From Bradyrhizobium cajani (GTDB taxonomy: Bacteria; Pseudomonadota; Alphaproteobacteria; Rhizobiales; Xanthobacteraceae), in assembly GCF_009759665.1 (NCBI RefSeq), contig NZ_WQNE01000011.1, forward strand, positions 124,001 through 188,000: a DNA stretch of 64,000 nt, in the 5' to 3' direction. The notes below the pieces were generated by a model that saw only the letters and a list, made by a program, of their open reading frames with translations, searched no databases and was not told the DNA's origin. Below are positions 1 through 9,019 of this stretch, piece by piece. A program made the position numbers and the translations under genes. Positions within the stretch are counted from its first letter, which is position 1. Each line of letters opens with the position of its first letter.

Positions 1-92
1 ACGACATTGCGGGCGAACGGTCGTCGACCGTCGTCTTTCCGCTGCCGACGGGCTTGCTCGACCATTTCATGCCACGGCGTGACAACCCGTAA
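1..92 (+). CDS. C-terminal end of a probable SPFH/band-7 (slipin-like) protein, partial
   Basis: An open frame enters from the window start (codons begin at base 3) and stops with TAA at 90-92. The visible tail includes GERSSTVVFPLPTGLLDHF, which resembles the C-terminus of slipin/stomatin-type SPFH proteins, where a conserved S-T-hydrophobic-F-P-hydrophobic-P pattern ends the chain. Only about 29 residues are visible, so the family call is an inference from this short pattern. Members are membrane scaffold proteins, often encoded beside an NfeD partner that would lie outside the window. Confidence 0.45.
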   Translation, partial: DIAGERSSTVVFPLPTGLLDHFMPRRDNP

Positions 93-172
93 CCAAAAGC
101 AGCAGGCTGACCATCTTCGGCCTCAATGGGCGTATCGAATGCCGATCCCTACTTGAACGGGAGGACCATTCG

Positions 173-1312
173 ATGACGAAGCCTACCGCCAGCCCAGCCA
201 GCTGCCGCCAACGTCGAACATCCGTGCTCGCCATTCCGCTGCTGTCCTTTGCGCTCTGGTCGGGCAGTATCGGCGTCGCCGCGCAGGCCGCAGAGCCGGG
301 GAAGGACGGGGCGACTGGCAATCTGCCCCGCATCCTCGTGCTTGCGACGGGAGGCACCATCGCTGGCCAGGCCGACCCGCGCGCGACGGGCGCGTACAAA
401 TCCGGCCAGATCACCGGCGAACAGCTGATGCAGTCGGTGCCGGGCCTGGACAAGCTCGCGAAGCTGAACGCGGAGCAGATTTCGTCGATCGGATCCCAGG
501 ACATGAACGACAAGGTCTGGTTTGCGCTGGCCCGCCGCATCCAGGAGGCCTTCGACAAGAACGAAGCCGATGGCGTCGTCATCACCCACGGCACCGATAC
601 GCTCGAGGAGACCGCGTTCTTTCTCGACAATGTCGTGCGCGGGGACAAGCCGGTAGTGATCGTCGGCTCGATGCGGCCGGCGACGGCCGTGAGCGCGGAC
701 GGCCCCGGCAATCTCTACCAGGCGGTGCAGGTAGCCGCCGATCCGCGCGCGCGCGGGCGCGGCGTCATGGCCGTGCTGAACGACAAGATCCAGGGCGCGC
801 GCTCGGTGACCAAGACCAACACCACGAGCATCGAGACGTTCAGTTCGCCCAATGACGGGCCGGTCGGCTATGTCGACACCGCCGGTGGCATCCGCTTCAT
901 GACCCAGGCTGCCGGCTTCAAGCGCGCGACCTATAAGCTGCCGGCAGGCGAGCAATTGCCGCGCGTCGCGATCGTCTACTCGCACGCCAACATGGACGCC
1001 ATTCCGATCGAGGACGCCATCTCCCACGGCGCAAAGGGCATCGTGCTGGCCGGCGTCGGCGACGGCAACACGTCGAAGCCGGCGCTCGATGCGCTCGAGG
1101 CGGCGGCGAAGAAGGGGATCATCGTCGTCCGCTCCACGCGGGTTCGATCCGGCTTCGTCACAAGGAACGTCGAGGTCGACGACGACAAGAACGGCTTCGT
1201 CGTGTCGGAGGACCTCAATCCGCAAAAGGCGCGCGTTCTGACCCAGTTGCTGATCGTGGGCGGGGTGACGGCGCCGGCCGAGCTGCAGAAGGCGTTCACC
1301 GCGACGTGGTGA
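173..1312 (+). CDS. ansB: Type II (periplasmic) L-asparaginase
   Basis: This 379-residue protein hydrolyses L-asparagine to aspartate and ammonia. An N-terminal stretch with basic residues, a hydrophobic core and an AQAAEP cleavage region (about residues 1-41) indicates export to the periplasm. The first catalytic threonine lies in ATGGTIAG (about 58-65) and the second in the HGTDTLEET motif starting at His139. The start is supported by a GAGGA sequence about 6 bases upstream. It converges on glnA, with a shared bidirectional terminator between them. The ammonia it releases is the substrate of the neighbouring glutamine synthetase, a plausible metabolic link but not proof of co-regulation. 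Confidence 0.93.
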   Translation: MTKPTASPASCRQRRTSVLAIPLLSFALWSGSIGVAAQAAEPGKDGATGNLPRILVLATGGTIAGQADPRATGAYKSGQITGEQLMQSVPGLDKLAKLNAEQISSIGSQDMNDKVWFALARRIQEAFDKNEADGVVITHGTDTLEETAFFLDNVVRGDKPVVIVGSMRPATAVSADGPGNLYQAVQVAADPRARGRGVMAVLNDKIQGARSVTKTNTTSIETFSSPNDGPVGYVDTAGGIRFMTQAAGFKRATYKLPAGEQLPRVAIVYSHANMDAIPIEDAISHGAKGIVLAGVGDGNTSKPALDALEAAAKKGIIVVRSTRVRSGFVTRNVEVDDDKNGFVVSEDLNPQKARVLTQLLIVGGVTAPAELQKAFTATW

Positions 1313-1349
1313 TGAGCTGCGCGTAACCCACCCCACGATTCCTCAAACG

Positions 1350-1377
1350 AAAAGGCGCTCCTTTCGGAGCGCCTTTT
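1350..1377. terminator. Bidirectional rho-independent terminator between ansB and glnA
   Basis: A perfect 12-bp inverted repeat, AAAAGGCGCTCC and GGAGCGCCTTTT, is separated by a 4-base loop. The A-tract on one side and T-tract on the other allow it to work for both converging genes. Confidence 0.85.
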
Positions 1378-1402
1378 GCTTGTCGCATGGAGTTCCGGCC
1401 GC

Positions 1403-2812
1403 TCAGCCCGAATAGTACATGTCGAACTCGATCGGGTGCGGGGTCATCTCGAAACGCTCGACCTCGGTCATCTTCAGCTCGATGTAGCTGTCGATGAAGT
1501 CGTCGTCGAACACGCCGCCGGCCTTGAGGAAGGCGCGGTCCTTGTCGAGGTTTTCGAGCGCCTCGCGGAGCGAACCGCACACCGTCGGGATCTGCTTCAG
1601 CTCTTCCTTCGGCAAGTCGTAGAGGTCCTTGTCCATCGCCGGACCCGGATCGATCTTGTTCTTGATGCCGTCGAGGCCGGCCATCAGCATCGCAGCGAAG
1701 CCGAGATAGGGATTGGCGAGCGGATCGGGGAAGCGCACCTCGACACGCTTGGCCTTCGGCGAAGCGGTGTAGGGGATGCGGCAGGAGGCCGAGCGGTTGC
1801 GCGCGGAGTAGGCGAGCAGCACGGGGGCCTCATAGCCCGGGACCAGACGCTTGTAGGAGTTGGTCGAGGGGTTGGTGAAGGCGTTGATCGCCTTGGCATG
1901 CTTGATGATGCCGCCGATGTAGTGCAGGCAGGTCTCCGACAGGTCGGCGTATTTGTTGCCGGCGAACACCGGCTTGCCGTCCTTCCAGATCGACTGGTGC
2001 ACGTGCATGCCCGAGCCGTTGTCGCCGTAGACCGGCTTCGGCATGAAGGTGGCGGTCTTGCCGTAGATATGGGCGACCTGGTGGATGCAGTATTTGTAGA
2101 TCTGCAGGTGGTCGGCCATCAGCGTCAGCGTGTCGAACTTCATGCCGAGCTCGTGCTGGGCGGAGGCGACCTCGTGGTGATGCTTCTCGACCTTGACGCC
2201 CATCTTGGCCATGGCGCCGAGCATCTCCGAGCGCATGTCCTGCACGGAGTCCTGCGGCGGAACCGGGAAGTAGCCGCCCTTGGTGCGGACGCGGTGGCCG
2301 AGATTGCCGCCTTCATATTCGGTGTCGGAGTTGGTCGGCAGCTCCGACGAGTCGAGGCGGAAACCGGTGTTGTACGGGCTGGAGGAGAAGCGCACGTCGT
2401 CGAACACGAAGAACTCGGCCTCGGGGCCGACGAAGACGGTGTCACCCACGCCCATCGACTTCACCATCGCCTCGGCCTTCTTGGCGATGCCGCGGGGGTC
2501 GCGGTTGTAGGGCTCGCCGGTGGTCGGCTCGAGCACGTCGCAGGTGATGACCATCGTGGTCTCGGCGAAGAACGGATCGATCGTCGCGGTCACCGGATCG
2601 GGCATCAGGCACATGTCGGACTCGTTGATCGCCTTCCAGCCGGCGATCGAGGAGCCGTCGAACATCGTCCCTTCGGCGAAAATGTCCTCATCGATCATGC
2701 TGACGTCGAACGTGACGTGCTGCCACTTGCCGCGCGGATCGGTGAAGCGCAGGTCGACGTATTTGACGTCGTTGTCCTTGATCGATTTCAGGACGTCTTT
2801 GGCGGTCTTCAT
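1403..2812 (-). CDS. glnA: Type I glutamine synthetase
   Basis: This 469-residue enzyme makes glutamine from glutamate, ammonia and ATP and is the main cytoplasmic ammonia-assimilation step. The chosen start gives MKTAKDVLKSIKDNDV, as in other GlnA proteins; upstream in-frame codons back to 2896 do not look like protein. An AGGGG sequence lies just before this ATG. The N-terminal beta-grasp domain is followed by the catalytic domain. The adenylylation-site motif DLYDLPKEE is present near residue 398, so the enzyme should be controlled by GlnE. glnB lies 153 bases upstream on the same strand, the classical alphaproteobacterial glnBA arrangement. Confidence 0.97.
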   Translation of the reverse strand: MKTAKDVLKSIKDNDVKYVDLRFTDPRGKWQHVTFDVSMIDEDIFAEGTMFDGSSIAGWKAINESDMCLMPDPVTATIDPFFAETTMVITCDVLEPTTGEPYNRDPRGIAKKAEAMVKSMGVGDTVFVGPEAEFFVFDDVRFSSSPYNTGFRLDSSELPTNSDTEYEGGNLGHRVRTKGGYFPVPPQDSVQDMRSEMLGAMAKMGVKVEKHHHEVASAQHELGMKFDTLTLMADHLQIYKYCIHQVAHIYGKTATFMPKPVYGDNGSGMHVHQSIWKDGKPVFAGNKYADLSETCLHYIGGIIKHAKAINAFTNPSTNSYKRLVPGYEAPVLLAYSARNRSASCRIPYTASPKAKRVEVRFPDPLANPYLGFAAMLMAGLDGIKNKIDPGPAMDKDLYDLPKEELKQIPTVCGSLREALENLDKDRAFLKAGGVFDDDFIDSYIELKMTEVERFEMTPHPIEFDMYYSG

Positions 2813-2965
2813 GCATACCCCTTTTGGCTCTGCGGGTCGGTTTCCAGATGAGCAAGATTGTTCTCGCTTTGGGCGAGTTCGCGCGCGATCGCACAAACGA
2901 AATCAGGCCGCCGAAGCAGCCTTATTTCTTGTCAGAGTGTCGCAAAATGCGGGATAGCACCCGGC

Positions 2966-3304
2966 TCAGATAGCGTCCAGCCCGGATTCGCCGGTCCGGA
3001 TGCGGATCGCCTCTTCGATATTGGAGACGAAGATCTTGCCGTCGCCGATGCGCCCGGTCTGCGCGGCGCGGCGGATCGCGTCGATGGCGCGCTCGACCAG
3101 ATCGTCGCCGATCACGATCTCGATCTTCACCTTGGGCAGGAAGTCGACGATGTATTCTGCGCCGCGGTAGAGTTCGGCGTGACCCTTCTGGCGGCCGAAG
3201 CCCTTGGCTTCGGTGACGGTGATGCCCTGAAGGCCGACTTCCTGAAGCGCTTCCTTCACCTCGTCGAGCTTGAACGGCTTGATGATGGCTTCGATTTTCT
3301 TCAC
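2966..3304 (-). CDS. glnB: Nitrogen regulatory protein P-II
   Basis: This 112-residue trimeric signal protein senses 2-oxoglutarate and ATP/ADP and is uridylylated by GlnD. The start is a GTG giving (V/M)KKIEAIIKPFKLDEV, with GGGAG eight bases upstream. The longer open frame adds residues that do not match the family. The T-loop segment YRGAEYIVDFLPK contains the uridylylated tyrosine (Tyr51). GlnB controls GlnE-dependent adenylylation of GlnA and NtrB/NtrC signalling. It is immediately upstream of glnA, and a candidate sigma-54 promoter lies about 170 bases before it. Confidence 0.96.
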   Translation of the reverse strand: MKKIEAIIKPFKLDEVKEALQEVGLQGITVTEAKGFGRQKGHAELYRGAEYIVDFLPKVKIEIVIGDDLVERAIDAIRRAAQTGRIGDGKIFVSNIEEAIRIRTGESGLDAI

Positions 3305-3685
3305 TGCGCGTCTCCCGGCCTTTCGATCAAATAGCAACGTCTTCGTCAGGATGCGCTTTTCTCAACGCACGGACTTTGTCTTCGTTGTCCCGGGATGCCT
3401 GACCAGCCCGGCGTCGGCCGGCCACACCCAGATTGAATGCCAGTGAGCACGACGAACCGAAGCGGCTTCCTCGAAAGCAGGGTCTATGCCAAGTTGCACA
3501 TGCCCTGATTATTGGAGCGTTATCAGCCTTTTAACGAGCATCTCTGATAGGTGGAGCCGACCTGCCCAAAATACCGAAGACTGCGAAATAGGCAAACGGT
3601 TCAATATATGTGCAGATCGGTGTTCCGTCGGCCGGATCGGCACGAAAGATGCCTGTTGAAGAGGCGAATGTACCAGGGAAGTGGC
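3305..3685. other. Divergent intergenic region between glnB and nnrD/nnrE
   Basis: About 380 bases without a convincing gene. It must hold the glnB-glnA promoter on the minus strand and the promoter of the NAD(P)HX repair gene on the plus strand. The one recognisable element is the sigma-54-like site annotated separately. The rest shows no clear palindrome. Confidence 0.6.
3476..3491 (-). promoter_or_regulatory. Candidate sigma-54 (-24/-12) promoter of glnB-glnA
   Basis: On the minus strand the sequence reads TGGCATAGACCCTGCT. This matches the TGGCACG-N4-TTGCW pattern with GG and GC at the required 12-base spacing and three mismatches. It lies about 170 bases before glnB. Sigma-54/NtrC control of glnBA is known in related bacteria; the assignment here is from the pattern only. 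Confidence 0.45.
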
Positions 3686-5185
3686 ATGGAAGTACTGACC
3701 AACGCGGAAATGCAGCGGGCCGACCAGCTCAGCATTGCGGCAGGCACGCCCGGCTTCAAGCTGATGCTGAGCGCGGGCCAGGCGGTCGCCGAGGCCGCCA
3801 ATGCGCTGGTGGAGGAAGGGCCGATCCTGATCGTGGCCGGCCCCGGCAACAATGGCGGCGACGGTTTTGTCGCTGCCGCCGAGCTCGCCGCCCAGGGGCG
3901 CGAGGTGTCGGTGATCCTGATGTGCGAGCGCGACCAGCTCCAGGGCGATGCGGCGTCCGCCGCGCGCGGCTGGAAGTATCCGGTGCTGCCGTTCAATCCG
4001 CAGGCGATCGGGAAGCCCGCGCTGATCATCGATGCGCTGTTCGGTGCCGGCCTCAGCCGCACGGTCGACGGCGAGGCGGGCGCCATGATCGAAGCGATCA
4101 ATGCCAACGGGGCCCCGGTGCTGGCGGTCGCCCTGCCGAGCGGCATCAACGGCACCAGCGCGGCCGTGATGGGCGCGGCGGTGAATGCCACCGAGACCGT
4201 CACCTTCTTCCGCAAGAAGCCGGCGCATCTCTTGCTGCCGGGCCGCATGCATTGCGGCCGCGTGCGTGTCGCCGACATCGGCATCGACGCGCAAGTGCTG
4301 GACGAGATCGCGCCGCAGATCTTCGAGAACGACCCGGATTTCTGGGGCGCCGCCTTTCCGGTGCCGCGGATCGACGGTCACAAATTTGCGCGAGGCCATG
4401 TTCTCGCGGTCTCCGGCGATGCCGCGGCGACCGGTGCGGCGCGGCTCGCCGCGCGCGGCGCACTGCGCGCCGGCGCGGGCCTCGTGACGCTGGCGACCCC
4501 GCGCGATGCGCTCGCGATCAATGCGGGGGCGCTCACGGCGGTGATGGTTCGCCCCGTCGACACGGTGGTCGAGTTCGGCGAGCTGCTCGGCGACAGGCGC
4601 TACAATACCTGCGTGATCGGCCCCGGCGCGGGCGTCGGGGAACGCAGCTGCGATCTCGTCCACACCGCGCTGACGGCGCAGCGGCATCTGGTGCTGGACG
4701 CGGATGCGCTGACGAGCTTTGCCGCAACGCCCGAGCGCCTGTTCGAGTCGATAAAATCCTCGCAGGACAATGCGGTGGTGCTGACCCCGCACGAGGGCGA
4801 GTTTCCGCGCCTGTTCTCGGACCTCAGCAACAAGCACCCGGGACGCTCGAAGCTCGAGCGCGTCCGCACCGCCGCCGAGCGCTCCGGCGCCGTCGTGCTG
4901 CTGAAGGGCCCGGATACCACCGTCGCCGCCCCCGACGGCCGCGCCACCATCGCCGCCAACGCGCCGCCCTGGCTCGCCACCGCCGGTGCCGGCGACGTGC
5001 TCTCCGGCATTATCGCCGGACTCTTGGCGCAGGGCGTGCCGGCCTTCGAAGCCGCCAGCATCGGCGTGTGGATGCATGGCGAGGCGGCAAGCGAGGCGGG
5101 GCCCGGCCTGATCGCGGAAGACCTCACCGAGACGCTGCCGGCCGTGCACCGGCGGATCTATGACGCGCTTGGGGTCGAGTACTAG
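3686..5185 (+). CDS. nnr: Bifunctional NAD(P)H-hydrate epimerase / ADP-dependent dehydratase
   Basis: This 499-residue enzyme repairs hydrated NAD(P)H. The N-terminal YjeF_N domain (about 1-215, with GPGNNGGDG for nucleotide binding) interconverts the R and S epimers. The C-terminal ribokinase-like domain (about 225-490, with AGAGDVLSG near residue 433) dehydrates S-NAD(P)HX using ADP or ATP. The start at MEVLTNAEMQ is favoured by AGGGA upstream and by family alignment; the longer open frame back to 3551 adds 45 unlikely residues. It overlaps the next gene by one base, suggesting translational coupling. Confidence 0.94.
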   Translation: MEVLTNAEMQRADQLSIAAGTPGFKLMLSAGQAVAEAANALVEEGPILIVAGPGNNGGDGFVAAAELAAQGREVSVILMCERDQLQGDAASAARGWKYPVLPFNPQAIGKPALIIDALFGAGLSRTVDGEAGAMIEAINANGAPVLAVALPSGINGTSAAVMGAAVNATETVTFFRKKPAHLLLPGRMHCGRVRVADIGIDAQVLDEIAPQIFENDPDFWGAAFPVPRIDGHKFARGHVLAVSGDAAATGAARLAARGALRAGAGLVTLATPRDALAINAGALTAVMVRPVDTVVEFGELLGDRRYNTCVIGPGAGVGERSCDLVHTALTAQRHLVLDADALTSFAATPERLFESIKSSQDNAVVLTPHEGEFPRLFSDLSNKHPGRSKLERVRTAAERSGAVVLLKGPDTTVAAPDGRATIAANAPPWLATAGAGDVLSGIIAGLLAQGVPAFEAASIGVWMHGEAASEAGPGLIAEDLTETLPAVHRRIYDALGVEY

Positions 5186-5622
5186 TGCTCAGGCAGCTCG
5201 CGCTCACCGACATTGGCGCGGCGGCGCAGGTTCATCGGGTTGTGTTTGACCAGGCAATGCCGTGGCTCGTCGGGCTGCATACGCCGGAGGAGGACTGCTG
5301 GTTCTACCGCGAGCGCGTCTATCCGACATGCTGGGTGTGGGGACGGTTCGATGATGACGCCCTGCGCGGGATCATCGCTTTCCGTGACGGCTGGATCGAG
5401 CAGCTCTACGTGCTTCCCGCAGCGCAAGGGCGCGGCGTCGGCACCGAACTCCTCCGCGTCGCCAAAGAGGCCTGCGACCGGCTCGAGCTCTGGACCTTCC
5501 AGCGCAATGCGCCGGCGCTGCGCTTCTATGAAGCGCGGGACTTCGCACTGGTCGAGCAGACCGACGGCGCGCGGAACGAGGAGAAAGAGCCCGACGTCCG
5601 CTACCTCTGGACGCGCCGATAG
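5185..5622 (+). CDS. GNAT-family N-acetyltransferase
   Basis: A 145-residue protein with the acetyl-CoA pyrophosphate-binding motif A, visible as LYVLPAAQGRGVGTELL (around residues 74-90), and a C-terminal RFYEARDF motif typical of GNAT enzymes. The start is a GTG sharing its G with the upstream TAG stop, so it is probably co-translated with the NAD(P)HX repair gene. The substrate cannot be told from sequence. Confidence 0.85.
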   Translation: MLRQLALTDIGAAAQVHRVVFDQAMPWLVGLHTPEEDCWFYRERVYPTCWVWGRFDDDALRGIIAFRDGWIEQLYVLPAAQGRGVGTELLRVAKEACDRLELWTFQRNAPALRFYEARDFALVEQTDGARNEEKEPDVRYLWTRR

Positions 5623-5627
5623 GTGCT

Positions 5628-6956
5628 TCACTCCACCGCGTACCAGCGCACCAGCCGCGGCGCGGCCCAGTCGGTCACGACGGATTCGAGCAGCCAACGG
5701 CCGGGCGCGGTCGCGGCGAAGGCGATGCGCTGGGTCTGGCCGGGCTCGATCGCCAGCGTGTCGAGCCAATAGGGCTTCCAGCCATCGTCGAGCTTGTCGA
5801 GCAGGCGGAAGTGGTGGCCGTGCAGGTGGAACACATTGGTGACCGGGCCGGAGTTCTTCAGCGCCAGCACGATCGTCCGGCCCGTCTTGGCGCGGAAGGC
5901 CGGGGCAGAGGCGGTGGAGAAATTCGCCGGCCGTGTCCAAACAGGGTCGGGTGCGCCGAGCGCGACATCGAACCGCAGGGCGCCTCTCAGATCGAGCTGC
6001 TCGGGCAGGTCATTCGGTGGGAGCGGCTGGGGCGGCAACAGCGGTGCGCGCCGCTCCAGCTGGCCTGTCACCTTGAGGCTGCCGACCGGGCGTGCCTCCT
6101 TGCCGTCATGCAGCAGGAATGGGGCCGATGTCGTCGCATCCACAAAGGCGTCGGCGCGCCCGCCGGGGGCCAGTACGAGGGCGCCGTTGCGCGCCGGGAA
6201 CGGCTCGGCCGGCTGACCATCCAGGGCCATTACCCGGACCTCGTGGTTTTCCAATTTGATTGCTAGAACAGTGCGTTGGGAGCCGTTGATAAAGCGCAGC
6301 CGCAACCGCTCATTGGCCGCGGCTGAGAGTTCGAATGAAGTCCGCCCGTTGAGCGTATAGAGCGGTGTCGTGTCCTTCGGGTCCCGGCCCGGCGGAAGCG
6401 CGGTCCCGTCCGGCCGCAGGCGCCATTCCTCGATCAACAGGACCTCGTCGCGGTCGACGGCGATGCGGTTCGTCTCCCCGGCGACGATCGGAAGCGGCCG
6501 TGCGGGCTGGTTCAGGCCGGCCTCGAAGAGGCGGAAGTCCGCAAGCAAGGTTCCGGCGTTTGGTATTGAAATAATTGATGTTTCAGTTGCATCCGGTGCG
6601 GTCGGCGCGCGTCCGCGCAGCGGGTCGGCCGTGGCGGGGGCATTCCGGCCGTACCAGACTGGCGCAAGTGGCACAGGCAGGTCGTTGCGAAAGACCACTT
6701 CGCAGCGGTCGCCGCGCTTGAGACGGACGGTCCCGAGGTGGCTTACGGCGGCCAGCTCCCAGACTGGTGTCGCTGGCTGATCCGGCCTCAGAGCCAACGT
6801 TGCCGGCCTGGCCTGGAGGGCGAGCTGGGCGGTGATGGACGGAGCCGCGCCGCCGGCAATCAACCCGGCGGCGGGAGCTCCAAGGGCAGCTCCAAGGGAA
6901 GCTCCAAGGCCGGCCAAAACCTCACGTCGGGTCGGGTCAAAGATCGGCGTTCTCAT
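5628..6956 (-). CDS. Tat-exported multicopper-oxidase-like protein with degenerate copper sites
   Basis: This 442-residue protein has a twin-arginine leader (PTRREVLAGLGASLG) and cupredoxin-like domains in the order of multicopper oxidases. The near C-terminal motif NVFHLHGHHFRLLDK is present, resembling HPxHLHGHxF. The terminal HCH ligand motif is not found: the corresponding segment reads PGRWLLESVVTDWAAP. The first-domain HWHG motif is also missing, with PVWYGRN in its place. Laccase-type trinuclear and type 1 copper centres are therefore unlikely to be complete. The layout recalls SufI/FtsP, a copper-less multicopper-oxidase fold protein, but a direct orthology is not claimed. It converges with the GNAT gene. 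Confidence 0.75.
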   Translation of the reverse strand: MRTPIFDPTRREVLAGLGASLGAALGAPAAGLIAGGAAPSITAQLALQARPATLALRPDQPATPVWELAAVSHLGTVRLKRGDRCEVVFRNDLPVPLAPVWYGRNAPATADPLRGRAPTAPDATETSIISIPNAGTLLADFRLFEAGLNQPARPLPIVAGETNRIAVDRDEVLLIEEWRLRPDGTALPPGRDPKDTTPLYTLNGRTSFELSAAANERLRLRFINGSQRTVLAIKLENHEVRVMALDGQPAEPFPARNGALVLAPGGRADAFVDATTSAPFLLHDGKEARPVGSLKVTGQLERRAPLLPPQPLPPNDLPEQLDLRGALRFDVALGAPDPVWTRPANFSTASAPAFRAKTGRTIVLALKNSGPVTNVFHLHGHHFRLLDKLDDGWKPYWLDTLAIEPGQTQRIAFAATAPGRWLLESVVTDWAAPRLVRWYAVE

Positions 6957-7110
6957 GGCTCGATCCGGACCACGGCGCGCTGGATAAGTCCAGCCATCGT
7001 GCCTATCTCAGGAGGGCGTAGACACGGCCATTTTTTTGCTGCGAACCGGCGGGCTCATGTTATAAGCCCGGCCGCCCGCGGCATCGCGGCCGGTCTTGAT
7101 GCAAATTCAC

Positions 7111-7195
7111 GCGGGCGTGGCGGAACTGGTAGACGCGCTGGATTTAGGTTCCAGTGACGAAAGTTGTGGGGGTTCGAGTCCCTCCGCCCGCACCA
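7111..7195 (+). tRNA. tRNA-Leu (UAG anticodon)
   Basis: An 85-base cloverleaf with acceptor arms GCGGGCG/CGCCCGC, a D-loop GGTAGACGC, anticodon stem CTGGA/TCCAG around the loop TTTAGGT, a variable arm, TTCGAGTC in the T-loop, and an encoded CCA. The variable arm and D-loop fit a leucine tRNA. Confidence 0.97.
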
Positions 7196-7368
7196 AGCGC
7201 TTTCAGCGTTTGCACGGATTACGAGGCCTGCTTCCTCTCGGACGTTTGTCCGCTTGGAGCTGGTCCGATGAACCACCGGCGTTGAGGCGTTTGCCTCGCG
7301 CCGGATCGATTAATGACAGCGTCCCGACGCATGCGCGCCGGGACCGAACGAGAAGAAGATTGAACGCC

Positions 7369-8730
7369 ATGCAGGTCACAGAGACCCTCTCGGAAGGATT
7401 GAAGCACGAGTTCAAGATCAGCGTTTCTGCGTCTGATCTCGACGCCAAGGCCGGTGCCAAGCTCGTCGACCTCAAGGACAAGGTCCGCATCAACGGCTTC
7501 CGTCCCGGCAAGGTGCCGGTCGCGCATCTGAAGAAGGTCTATGGCCGTTCGGTGATGGCCGAGACCATCGACCAGACCATCCGCGATACCAACACGCAGC
7601 TTTTCTCCGAGCGCGGCTTTCGCCTTGCGACCGAGCCGAAGATCACCATGCCGAGCGAGCAGGCCGAGGTCGAGGAACTGCTGAGCGGCAAGACCGATCT
7701 GACCTACACGGTCGCGATCGAGGTGGTGCCGTCGATCGCGCTCGCCGACTTCAAGACCTTCCAGGTTGAGAAGCCTGTCGCCGAAGTCTCCGACACCGAC
7801 GTCGATGAGGCGATCAAGCGCATCGCCGATTCGAACCGCGGCTATGCCGCGAAGGGCGAGGGCGCCAAGGCCGAGTCCGGTGATCGCGTCACCATCAGCT
7901 TCAAGGGCACCATCAACGGCGAAGCCTTCGAGGGCGGCACCGGCGAGGGCATCCAGGTCGTGATCGGGTCGAACACCTTCATCCCCGGCTTCGAGGAGCA
8001 GCTCACCGGCATCGGCGCCAATGAGACCCGTACGCTGAAGGTGGCGTTCCCCAAGAACTACATGAACGACAAGCTCGCCGGCCAGCCGGCCGAGTTCGAG
8101 ACCACGGCGACGCTGATCGAGGCGCCGCAGGATCTCGCCATCGACGACGAGTTCGCCAAGACGCTTGGCCTGGAATCGCTGGACAAGCTGAAGGAAGCCG
8201 CGCGCGAGCGGCTCGCCGCCGAGTTCGCGACCGCCACGCGCCAGCGCGTCAAGCGCGCACTGCTCGACCGCCTCGACGAAGCGCATCGCTTCGAGGCGCC
8301 GCCCTCGCTCGTCGACGAGGAGTTCAATCTGATGTGGAATTCGGTCAAGGCCGAGATGGATTCCGCCGGCAAGACCTTTGCCGACGAGAGCACCACTGAA
8401 GACGCCGCCAGGGAAGAGTATCGCAAGATCGCCGACCGTCGCGTGCGCCTCGGCCTCGTGCTCTCCGAAATCGGCGAGAAGAACAAGATCACCGTGACCG
8501 ACGACGAGGTCGGCCGCGCGGTGATCGAGCGGGCGCGCCAGATGCCCGGCCGCGAGAAGGAGGTCTGGGACTTTTATCGCAACAACGCCCAGGCGCTGGC
8601 CCAGCTTCGTGCACCGATCTATGAGGACAAGGTCGTCGACTTCATCCTCGAGCTCGCCAACGTGACCGAAAAGAAGGTCTCGCGCGAGGACCTCTACAAG
8701 GATGATGAGGAAGCAAAGTCCGCGGCCTGA
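7369..8730 (+). CDS. tig: Trigger factor, ribosome-associated chaperone and prolyl isomerase
   Basis: A 453-residue chaperone that binds nascent chains at the ribosome exit tunnel. The N-terminal ribosome-binding domain carries the signature GFRPGKVP (about residues 44-51). An FKBP-type peptidyl-prolyl isomerase domain follows (about 160-250, GDRVTISFKGTINGE), then the C-terminal helical substrate-binding arms. The ATG at MQVTETLSEGLKHEF fits the family; the open frame extending back through tRNA-Leu is not coding. It opens the tig-clpP-clpX-lon block, whose order is widely conserved. Confidence 0.97.
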   Translation: MQVTETLSEGLKHEFKISVSASDLDAKAGAKLVDLKDKVRINGFRPGKVPVAHLKKVYGRSVMAETIDQTIRDTNTQLFSERGFRLATEPKITMPSEQAEVEELLSGKTDLTYTVAIEVVPSIALADFKTFQVEKPVAEVSDTDVDEAIKRIADSNRGYAAKGEGAKAESGDRVTISFKGTINGEAFEGGTGEGIQVVIGSNTFIPGFEEQLTGIGANETRTLKVAFPKNYMNDKLAGQPAEFETTATLIEAPQDLAIDDEFAKTLGLESLDKLKEAARERLAAEFATATRQRVKRALLDRLDEAHRFEAPPSLVDEEFNLMWNSVKAEMDSAGKTFADESTTEDAAREEYRKIADRRVRLGLVLSEIGEKNKITVTDDEVGRAVIERARQMPGREKEVWDFYRNNAQALAQLRAPIYEDKVVDFILELANVTEKKVSREDLYKDDEEAKSAA

Positions 8731-8771
8731 GGGCTTTGAAAAAGCCTTCCATTAAGGATGATTGGCAAACG

Positions 8772-8801
8772 GGCCCGGCTAGCCATGTGGCTGGCTGGGC
8801 C
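8772..8801 (+). terminator. Probable terminator after tig
   Basis: Arms GGCCCGGCTAGCCA and TGGCTGGCTGGGCC pair along 14 positions (with G-U pairs) around a very small loop, followed by TCTTT. This is a plausible intrinsic terminator 40 bases after tig. Confidence 0.6.
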
Positions 8802-9019
8802 TCTTTGCGAGAATCAGCTTCAACTGCCCCGTGGATTAAGCCTTAATGCGCTCCGCACTTGTCTGACGCGAATTGGGCTATATCTGTCGGTACGCCCTGT
8901 ACCTAAAGTTCTCTACCAAAGTTCCTGCATCACGGGACGTCCATCCGCCTACCGGCAAACCCAGCTGAAACTGGCAGCCAGAAGTGGCGATGTCCGCGTC
9001 CGAAAACCCTAGGTGACTC

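Noticed and set aside
8758..9012. 84-codon frame between tig and clpP
   Set aside because: It starts inside the region of the tig terminator hairpin, has no ribosome site, and its product shows no recognisable pattern.
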